Below are positions 14,248-19,360 of a stretch of DNA of 19,360 nucleotides, in pieces; the stretch's first letter is position 1, and each line of letters begins with the position of its first letter. Made by a program: the position numbers and the translations under genes. A model generated the notes under the pieces. It was not told the origin of the DNA. It was given only the letters and a program-made list of their open reading frames with translations, and made no database searches. The stretch lies in the NCBI GenBank assembly GCA_049964655.1, contig JBMFXC010000051.1:1-19360 (forward strand), read 5' to 3'. Source of the stretch: JAJZJT01 sp049964655 (lineage in GTDB: Bacteria > Actinomycetota > Acidimicrobiia > Acidimicrobiales > RAAP-2).

Positions 14248-15600
14248 GTGTGGTCGACAGTCGTCGTGGTGGCGGTGGCCGGCCTGGCGGTGACCGCAGT
14301 CGTCCGGGCCGGCACGCCCGGTCCTGACGGTCGTCTGACGCTCGACGTGTCCGCCCGGGTGACGGTGGGCGGAACTCGGCCGGTGCTGCCGTGGCCCGCC
14401 ACCGGTCAGGCCGCCGTCGCCGTGCCTGCCCTGGGCTTTGCCGCCCAATCGGGCCCCGAGCAGCCCGTCCCCATCGCGTCCCTGACCAAGCTGACCACTG
14501 CCGTCGTCGTCTTGCGCGACCATCCGATGCCGGTCGGAGGACCGGGGCCCACCATCACCATGACGCCTGCCGACGTCGCCGCCTACGACCGCGACCTCGC
14601 CGGGGACCAGTCGACGGTGCCGGTCAGCGTGGGGGAGCGCCTGACCGAGTGGCAGCTGCTCGAGGCACTGCTCACGCAGTCGGCCAACAACGTCGCCTAC
14701 GCGCTCGCCGTGTGGGACGCCGGCACGCAGGCCGCCTTCGTCGCCAAGATGAACGCCCTCGCCTCGTCGCTGTCGATGACCGGGTCGCACTTCGTCGACG
14801 CCAGCGGCGTCGCCCGTGGCAGTGTCTCGACGGCCGCCGACACCCTGAAGGTGGCCGCTGCCGGCATGGCCATCCCTGCTTTCCGGGCCGTCGTGGCCAT
14901 GCCCGTCGTCACCCTGCCACTGCTCGGAAGGGCGGCCAACCTCGTCCCCGAGGTGGGGACCCGCGTCGACGGTGTCCCGGTTGTCGGGGTCAAGTCGGGT
15001 TTCACCGCCGAGGCGGGTGGATGCTTGGTGCTGGCAGCCCGGGTGGCCGTGGGCGAACGCACGGTCACCGTGCTCGCAGCCGTGCTCGGCCAGCCTTACC
15101 CTGCCGGGGTGCCCTTCCCGGCGCTCACCCCCAGCGGCTCGTCGAGCCCGACCACCGCTGGCACTGGCACTGGCACTAGCACTGGCACTGGCACTACGGG
15201 AGGAGGCTCATCGACGTCGCCGACGGCACCGCTCTACATCCCCGATCCCCTCCGTGACACGCGACCGGTCACCGACCGGCTGCTGGCCGGGGCGGTGAAG
15301 GCGGTGGTGCCCGACACCGTGCTTGCCGGCGGCCTGCGAGTGGGAACGGTGCGGGCGACCTGGGGCGGCGTCTCCCATGCCGTCGCCGTCGTGGTCTCCC
15401 TTCCGGCGCAGGTGGCCGGGTGGCCGGGCCAGGTGGTCGACGTGACGGTCGAGCACGAGCGGTCGATCGTCCGCGGTCGACGTGGGCAGACGGTGGGGAC
15501 CGCCACCGTCCGGCTCGGCTCGGAGACAGCGACCACCCCCCTTCGTCTGGCGGCCACCGTCCCTCGGCCGGGCTGGTGGTGGCGGGCGCTCCACGGCTGA
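14248..15600 (+). CDS. D-alanyl-D-alanine carboxypeptidase (S11, PBP5-like), start uncertain
   Basis: A serine DD-peptidase that trims the terminal D-Ala of peptidoglycan stem peptides outside the membrane. From GTG 14248 it has 450 residues. The three active-site motifs are present: SxxK is S78-L-T-K81 (IASLTKLTTA), SxN is S145-A-N147 (TQSANN), and the KTG box is K249-S-G251 (VGVKSGF). A Ser/Thr/Gly linker (about 290-325, including GTGTGTSTGTGTT) joins a C-terminal beta-rich domain resembling PBP5_C, ending WWWRALHG. The N-terminal hydrophobic stretch VVVVAVAGLAVTAVV is a signal or anchor segment. From GTG 14248 it lacks the usual basic residues. The open frame upstream encodes RAPRRRRWRWAV directly before it, with no ATG, GTG or TTG. 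The true start may therefore be upstream, for example CTG 14158 overlapping the ftsK stop. The adjacency to ftsK suggests a joint division/wall role. Confidence 0.88.
   Translation: MWSTVVVVAVAGLAVTAVVRAGTPGPDGRLTLDVSARVTVGGTRPVLPWPATGQAAVAVPALGFAAQSGPEQPVPIASLTKLTTAVVVLRDHPMPVGGPGPTITMTPADVAAYDRDLAGDQSTVPVSVGERLTEWQLLEALLTQSANNVAYALAVWDAGTQAAFVAKMNALASSLSMTGSHFVDASGVARGSVSTAADTLKVAAAGMAIPAFRAVVAMPVVTLPLLGRAANLVPEVGTRVDGVPVVGVKSGFTAEAGGCLVLAARVAVGERTVTVLAAVLGQPYPAGVPFPALTPSGSSSPTTAGTGTGTSTGTGTTGGGSSTSPTAPLYIPDPLRDTRPVTDRLLAGAVKAVVPDTVLAGGLRVGTVRATWGGVSHAVAVVVSLPAQVAGWPGQVVDVTVEHERSIVRGRRGQTVGTATVRLGSETATTPLRLAATVPRPGWWWRALHG
15160..15195 (+). repeat. 6-bp x 6 tandem repeat in the carboxypeptidase linker
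   Basis: GGCACT is repeated six times (the fourth copy is AGCACT), encoding GTGTGTSTGTGT in the linker between the peptidase and C-terminal domains. A unit of two codons lets the linker change length without frameshift. Confidence 0.95.
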
Positions 15601-15652
15601 CGCCGACCGGTGTCGGTCACGCGGGACGCCGCATGGGTCGCCGGTCGACGGC

Positions 15653-15658
15653 TACCCT
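15653..15658 (+). promoter_or_regulatory. Putative -10 element of thrB
   Basis: TACCCT fits TANNNT and ends 6 bases before the GTG at 15665, exactly the spacing seen at dapB. No Shine-Dalgarno is present, so a leaderless message is likely. A short 5-bp hairpin (GACCG 15605-15609 / CGGTC 15614-15618) lies upstream in the 64-base gap. Confidence 0.4.
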
Positions 15659-15664
15659 CTGGGC

Positions 15665-16621
15665 GTGCGTGCACGAGCCCCAGCATCGTCGGCCAATCTG
15701 GGCCCCGGGTTCGACACCTTGGCCGTGGCGCTCGACCGGTACGTCGAGGTCGAGGTCGAGCCGGCCTCCAAGCTCATCGTCCGTTCGGAAGGCGAGGGCG
15801 CCGGGCTGTCCGACGACCCCTCGCACCTGGCCGCCCGGGTGGCCATCGAGGTCGCCGGTACGGACCGGCTCGCCATCACCGTGCGTTCGGAGGTGCCCGT
15901 AGGTCGGGGCCTCGGTTCGTCGGCGGCGCTCGCTGCCGCTGCAGCGGCAGCAGCCGGAGCGGCAGACCCGCTCGCCGTGGCAGCCCACATGGACGGACAC
16001 GCCGACAATGCCGCTGCGTCCGTGGTCGGTGGACTGGTGGCGGCTACCACCGTGCGGGGCGCGGTGCGGGCCGTACGGTTGCCCCTCGATGCCGGACTGG
16101 TGTTCGTCGTCGTGGTGCCCGACGTGTCCCTGCCGACGGCCAGGGCCCGCCAGGTGCTGCCGGCGACCGTCACCCGCGAGCATGCCGCCTTCAACCTCGG
16201 ACGGATGGCGTTCCTGCTGGCCGGCTTGGCAGACCGCCGGCTCCTGATTCCCGAGGCGACCGAGGATCGGCTCCACCAGGACTACCGCAGTCCGTTGTTC
16301 CCGGCCGCCCCCAAGCTGCTGGGGCACCTGGCTGCCGCCGGCGCGCTCGCCGTGTGCTGGTCGGGCGCGGGTCCCTCGCTGCTCGGTATCTGCGCCAGTG
16401 CGGACGGGTCGCGCGTGGCCGGTGCGGGCAACGAGGCGCTCGCCGACGCCGGCGTCGCCGGACGGGTCCTGCTGCTCCGGCCAGATGTGACCGGTCTGGT
16501 CGTGGACCGGGACGGATCGGTCGACCTGTGGAGCGAGCGCCCCCCGACCTGGTTGTCGGGTGTCGACGGCGGGGTAGGGGGCACCCCTCGACCCGGGGCG
16601 GGACCCCGGGTGCCGGGCTGA
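15665..16621 (+). CDS. thrB: Homoserine kinase
   Basis: A 318-residue GHMP-superfamily kinase that phosphorylates homoserine for threonine synthesis. Its N-terminus RAPASSANLGPGFDTLAVAL is the first GHMP motif of ThrB. The ATP-binding loop is PVGRGLGSSAALAAA, with G80-R-G-L-G-S-S-A-A. The C-terminal glycine motif is WSGAGPSLLGI. The length fits the family. GTG 15665 gives the exact family N-terminus and lies 6 bases after a TANNNT box. An Ala run (residues about 87-100) coincides with a perfect 20-bp DNA palindrome at 15932-15951. In many actinobacteria thrB follows hom and thrC. Here it is apart from them and is instead followed after 3 bases by queF, so the two are probably co-transcribed. 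Confidence 0.94.
   Translation: MRARAPASSANLGPGFDTLAVALDRYVEVEVEPASKLIVRSEGEGAGLSDDPSHLAARVAIEVAGTDRLAITVRSEVPVGRGLGSSAALAAAAAAAAGAADPLAVAAHMDGHADNAAASVVGGLVAATTVRGAVRAVRLPLDAGLVFVVVVPDVSLPTARARQVLPATVTREHAAFNLGRMAFLLAGLADRRLLIPEATEDRLHQDYRSPLFPAAPKLLGHLAAAGALAVCWSGAGPSLLGICASADGSRVAGAGNEALADAGVAGRVLLLRPDVTGLVVDRDGSVDLWSERPPTWLSGVDGGVGGTPRPGAGPRVPG
15932..15951. repeat. Perfect 20-bp palindrome inside thrB
   Basis: Bases 15932-15941 (GCTGCCGCTG) are exactly complementary to 15942-15951, with no loop. It lies in the codons for the Ala run after the ATP-binding motif. Ala-rich GCN codons can generate such symmetry by chance, but a perfect 20-mer is unusual. Confidence 0.9.
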
Positions 16622-16624
16622 GCC

Positions 16625-16975
16625 GTGCCGTCGTCGCCGTCGCCCGTCCTCGAGGTGGTCGACAACCCCTACCCCGGTCGCGACTACGAGGTTCGTTGCG
16701 AGACTCCGGAGCTGACGTGTGTCTGCCCGCTGACCGGGCAGCCCGACTTCGCCACGGTCACCATCACCTACGTTCCCGACCGGCACCTCGTCGAGCTGAA
16801 GTCGCTCAAGCTGTACCTGTGGAGCTACCGCCAGCAAGGTGCCTTCCACGAGGACGTCACCAACCGGATCCTCGACGACCTGGTGGCCGCCGCCGCACCC
16901 CGGCGAGCCACGGTGGTGACGGACTGGTTGGTACGCGGCGGGATCCACACGGTGGTGACCGCTCGAATGCCCTGA
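16625..16975 (+). CDS. queF: NADPH-dependent 7-cyano-7-deazaguanine (preQ0) reductase, QueF type I
   Basis: A 116-residue single-domain nitrile reductase converting preQ0 to preQ1 in queuosine biosynthesis. The catalytic pair is C34 (TCVCPLTGQPDFA), which forms the thioimide with the nitrile, and D41. The QueF NADPH motif is ELKSLKLYLWSYRQQ (residues 57-71), and H75-E76 follow in GAFHED, the substrate-recognition pair. It is shorter than Bacillus QueF (about 165) but has all the key residues. The start GTG 16625 is 3 bases after the thrB stop and leaves only 9 residues before the conserved EVVDNPYPGRDY. Other queuosine genes (queC, queD, queE, tgt, queA) are not in the window. The next two genes, miaB and miaA, also modify the tRNA anticodon loop. 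Confidence 0.94.
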   Translation: MPSSPSPVLEVVDNPYPGRDYEVRCETPELTCVCPLTGQPDFATVTITYVPDRHLVELKSLKLYLWSYRQQGAFHEDVTNRILDDLVAAAAPRRATVVTDWLVRGGIHTVVTARMP

Positions 16976-17014
16976 CTGCCGGAAGCTTCCTGCGGCTGTC
17001 GTCGACAGGCGGGG

Positions 17015-17087
17015 CCGTCGGCTCGGGTGGCCGTCGGCATCGGGCAGCACCGGCCTCGCGTCGGCCCGAGTGGCCGTCGGCTCGGCC
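17015..17087 (+). repeat. Degenerate direct repeats in the queF-miaB gap
   Basis: The 128-base gap contains imperfect copies of GTCGGCTCGGGTGGCC and GTCGGC (starting near 17017, 17032, 17060 and 17076), plus a palindrome GGAAGCTTCC at 16981-16990. No ORF is evident. It may hold a regulator site, or may reflect low-complexity GC sequence. Confidence 0.4.
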
Positions 17088-17088
17088 C

Positions 17089-17094
17089 TAACCT
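17089..17094 (+). promoter_or_regulatory. Putative -10 element of miaB
   Basis: TAACCT fits TANNNT and ends 9 bases before ATG 17104, the same spacing as at ftsK. The message would have no leader or one of a few bases. GGGGA (17097-17101) is too close to the ATG to be a good Shine-Dalgarno. Confidence 0.35.
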
Positions 17095-17103
17095 GTGGGG
17101 ACC

Positions 17104-18567
17104 ATGGACCAGATGCCTCGTACCCCGTCCGAGGAGCCCGGCACCGGCACCGGAGCTGGCGCCGACCGGGCGCCACGGACGTTCGCCGTGCGCACGTTCG
17201 GCTGCCAGATGAACGAGCACGACTCCGAGCGCCTCTCCGGGCTGTTGGCGGCCGACGGGCTCCGGCCGGTCGACGACCTCGAGGACGCGGACGTCGTGGT
17301 GGTGAACACGTGCTGCATCCGCGAGAACGCCGACAACCGCTTCTACGGGCACCTGGGCAACCTCAAGGCGCTGGCCGAACGCCGCCCCGGTATGCAGATC
17401 GCCGTGGGAGGGTGCCTCGCCCAGCTCGACCCCGAGGTCATCCGACGGCGAGCCCCGCATGTGGACGTGGTCTTCGGCACCCACAACCTCGAGCGGGCAC
17501 CGACGCTCCTGCGGCAGTCGGCACAGCGCGGCGAGCCGGTTATCGAGGTCCTCGACGGCCCGCCGGCCGACGGTGGTGGCGAGGGCGCCCAGGCACTCGC
17601 CCTCGGTGCTGTGCGCGACCTGCCCTATGCGGCCTGGGTGACCATCCAGACCGGGTGCGACAACTCGTGCGCTTTCTGCGTCGTCCCGTCGGTACGTGGC
17701 CCCGAGGTGTCACGCCCCATGGACACCCTGGTCGCCGAAGTCGCCGACCTGGCTCGGCGTGGGGTCACCGAAGTGACGCTCCTCGGTCAGAACGTCAACT
17801 CCTACGGCCGCGACCTGACGCGCCGACGGCCCCTCTTCGCCGAGCTGCTCGCCCGCGTGGGAGCCGTCGAGGGCATCCGACGGGTTCGTTTCACGAGCCC
17901 GCATCCAAAGGACCTCCGCCCCGAGACGATCGCCGCCATGGCCGACGTCCCGGCGGTGTGCAACCACCTCCACCTGCCGCTCCAGTCCGGTAGCGACGCG
18001 GTGCTCACCGCCATGCGGCGCGGGTACACGGCAGAGCGCTACCTCGAGCGGCTGGCTGCCGCCCGCCGAGCCGTGCCCGACCTGGCGGTGAGCACCGATC
18101 TCATCGTCGGCTTCCCAGGGGAGACCGACGCCGACTTCGAGGCCACGCTGGCCGTGGTGGCCGAGGCGTCCTACGACAGTGCCTACACCTTCGTCTTCTC
18201 GCCACGCCCCGGCACCCGGGCGGCCACCATGACCGACCGGTTCGTGCCGGCATCGGTGGTCACCGAGCGGATGGAGCGCCTGCGGGCGGTCGTCGAGCGC
18301 TCGGCGCTGCGGGCCAACCAGGCCCGGGTGGGCGTCGTCGAGGAGGTGCTCGTCGAAGGGCCGTCCAAGCGCGACTCGTCGGTCGTGACCGGTCGGACGA
18401 GCCAGAACAAGCTCGTCCACTTCGATCCAGAAGGCTTGGCTCCCAAGGCTGGCTCGTACGCCCGCATCCGGGTGACCGAGGCGGCTCGCCACCACCTGCT
18501 CGGCACCCTCGAGGCGGTGACGGACCCGCCGAGGCATCGCACGCGGATCGCCGTTGCCGCCCGCTGA
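17104..18567 (+). CDS. miaB: tRNA-2-methylthio-N6-dimethylallyladenosine synthase
   Basis: A 487-residue radical-SAM methylthiotransferase that adds a methylthio group to i6A37 of tRNAs, using the product of MiaA. The N-terminal domain binds the auxiliary 4Fe-4S cluster through C34 (FGCQMNEHDSERL), C70 (NTCCIREN) and C104 (GGCLAQ). The radical-SAM triad is C185-x3-C189-x2-C192 in TGCDNSCAFCVVPSVRG. The segment GQNVNSYG and the LPLQSGSD motif are typical. The C-terminal TRAM RNA-binding domain covers roughly residues 400-470 (EEVLVEGPSKRDSS, then GRTSQNKLVHF). ATG 17104 is preferred over the in-frame GTG 17095, which directly abuts the -10 box. The first 20 residues are a variable Gly/Thr-rich lead. 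The gene precedes miaA by 28 bases. MiaB-MiaA adjacency is common in actinobacteria and matches their sequential reactions. Confidence 0.97.
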   Translation: MDQMPRTPSEEPGTGTGAGADRAPRTFAVRTFGCQMNEHDSERLSGLLAADGLRPVDDLEDADVVVVNTCCIRENADNRFYGHLGNLKALAERRPGMQIAVGGCLAQLDPEVIRRRAPHVDVVFGTHNLERAPTLLRQSAQRGEPVIEVLDGPPADGGGEGAQALALGAVRDLPYAAWVTIQTGCDNSCAFCVVPSVRGPEVSRPMDTLVAEVADLARRGVTEVTLLGQNVNSYGRDLTRRRPLFAELLARVGAVEGIRRVRFTSPHPKDLRPETIAAMADVPAVCNHLHLPLQSGSDAVLTAMRRGYTAERYLERLAAARRAVPDLAVSTDLIVGFPGETDADFEATLAVVAEASYDSAYTFVFSPRPGTRAATMTDRFVPASVVTERMERLRAVVERSALRANQARVGVVEEVLVEGPSKRDSSVVTGRTSQNKLVHFDPEGLAPKAGSYARIRVTEAARHHLLGTLEAVTDPPRHRTRIAVAAR

Positions 18568-18595
18568 GGCTCGTCGACCAGCGGGGCGCTCGTCG

Positions 18596-19360
18596 GTGGA
18601 CCCTTCTGAGACGGGGCTCCTCGGGGTGGCCATCCTCGGGGTCACGGCGTCGGGCAAGTCGGCGGCGGCTCACCGGGTGGCCCGTGCCTGGACGGGGGGT
18701 CGAGTGGAGGTGCTCTCGGTCGACTCCATGGCGGTCTACCGCGGCATGGACGTGGGGACGGCCAAGCCGACGGCGACCGAGCGGCGTGAGGTGCGCTACC
18801 ACCTCGTCGACCTGGTCGACCCACGCGAGACGTTCACCGTCGTCGACTTCCAGCGGGCGGCGGAGGCCGCGTTGTCGGCGGTGGCCGAGCGCGGTTCCCT
18901 GCCGCTGTTCGTCGGAGGGACGGCGCTCTACCTCCGAGCCGTCGTCGACCGCCTGCGCTTCCCCGGTCGGTTCCCCGAGGTGGCCGCCGCGCTCACTGCG
19001 TCGCTGGATCAAGCCGGTCCCCCCGGGACGCCGGAGCGGACCGAACGTCGTGCCCAGCTCCACGCCCGGCTCGTCCGCCTCGATCCGGCCGGTGCCAGCA
19101 GGGTGAACCCGACGAACGAGCGCCGGCTGGTGCGCGCCCTCGAGGTGTGCCTCGGAGCGGGGCGTCCCTTCTCGGAGTCGGGCCCGGGGCTCGACGAGCA
19201 CCCTCCGGTGCCGTACGTGCTCGTGGGGATCCGCTACGACGCCGAGCGTGCCGGTCGTCAGATCGCAGCACGGTTCGACCGCCAGCTCGCCGATGGTTTC
19301 CTCGAGGAAGTCGGCGTGCTGGCGGCCGCCCCTGGTGGGCTGTCCCTCACGGCGGGCCAG
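18596..19360 (+). CDS. miaA: tRNA dimethylallyltransferase, 3' end missing
   Basis: The first 255 residues of the enzyme that transfers a dimethylallyl group to A37 of tRNAs, making i6A for MiaB. The P-loop GVTASGKS matches the family GPTASGKS/T. SVDSMAVYRGMDVGTAKPT is the substrate-binding segment (usually DSRQVYRGMDIGTAKP). VGGTALYLRAVVD corresponds to VGGTGLYLRAL, and NPTNERRLVRALEV to the conserved Arg-rich helix. The fragment stops at LSLTAGQ, just before the expected AIGYKE motif. Family length is about 300-320, so some 50-65 residues are outside. GTG 18596 (MDPSETGLLGVAILG) is my start. GTG 18626 is an alternative that begins immediately before the first strand. Neither has a strong Shine-Dalgarno. 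Confidence 0.95.
   Translation, partial: MDPSETGLLGVAILGVTASGKSAAAHRVARAWTGGRVEVLSVDSMAVYRGMDVGTAKPTATERREVRYHLVDLVDPRETFTVVDFQRAAEAALSAVAERGSLPLFVGGTALYLRAVVDRLRFPGRFPEVAAALTASLDQAGPPGTPERTERRAQLHARLVRLDPAGASRVNPTNERRLVRALEVCLGAGRPFSESGPGLDEHPPVPYVLVGIRYDAERAGRQIAARFDRQLADGFLEEVGVLAAAPGGLSLTAGQ

Noticed and set aside
17095..17103. GTG 17095 as the miaB start
   Set aside because: It directly follows the -10 box, upstream of the expected transcription start. ATG 17104 is in frame and better placed.

Overview
The window is a very GC-rich bacterial chromosomal segment. Every recognised gene lies on the + strand, and gaps are short apart from the 274-base rpsO-pnp spacer. Gene content and order (rpsO, pnp, M16 peptidase, dapB, dapA, RNase J, ftsK, miaB, miaA) match the conserved actinobacterial housekeeping neighbourhood known from Mycobacterium and Streptomyces. 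Frequent GTG and TTG starts and TANNNT boxes just upstream of start codons also fit Actinobacteria. A deep-branching actinobacterium such as Acidimicrobiia is my guess; it rests on protein style and gene mix, not on a marker gene.

Layout. Bases 1-533 hold the 3' part of a Prx6-type peroxiredoxin ending in a hairpin. Bases 608-3639 are the ribosomal protein S15 / PNPase unit: a structured rpsO leader, rpsO, a 274-base spacer rich in hairpins, pnp, and a 14-bp hairpin. An M16 zinc peptidase (3683-4939) and dapB (5028-5903) follow. Between dapB and dapA sits a lineage-specific insert: two paralogous TetR regulators (5900-6511, 6654-7415) and a ferritin-like diiron protein (7453-8604). Then come dapA (8703-9623), RNase J (9616-11340), ftsK (11429-14161), a D-Ala-D-Ala carboxypeptidase (14248-15600), thrB (15665-16621), queF (16625-16975), miaB (17104-18567) and the 5' part of miaA (18596 to the window end).

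Functional themes. PNPase and RNase J are the main RNA-decay enzymes here. DapB and DapA make meso-diaminopimelate/lysine, which with the carboxypeptidase and FtsK ties to cell wall and division. ThrB uses homoserine from the same aspartate pathway. QueF, MiaB and MiaA all serve tRNA anticodon-loop modification.

Most notable observations: an rpsO leader in which one segment has three possible pairing partners, including the one next to the Shine-Dalgarno sequence; the TetR-TetR-diiron insert; in-frame tandem repeats inside dapB, ftsK and the carboxypeptidase, with a two-level 15/60-bp repeat in ftsK; repeated promoter geometry suggesting leaderless mRNAs; a possible 15-codon leader ORF coupled to dapA; and a carboxypeptidase whose coding frame continues upstream of any standard start. 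I see no CRISPR array, insertion sequence, tRNA or rRNA gene.
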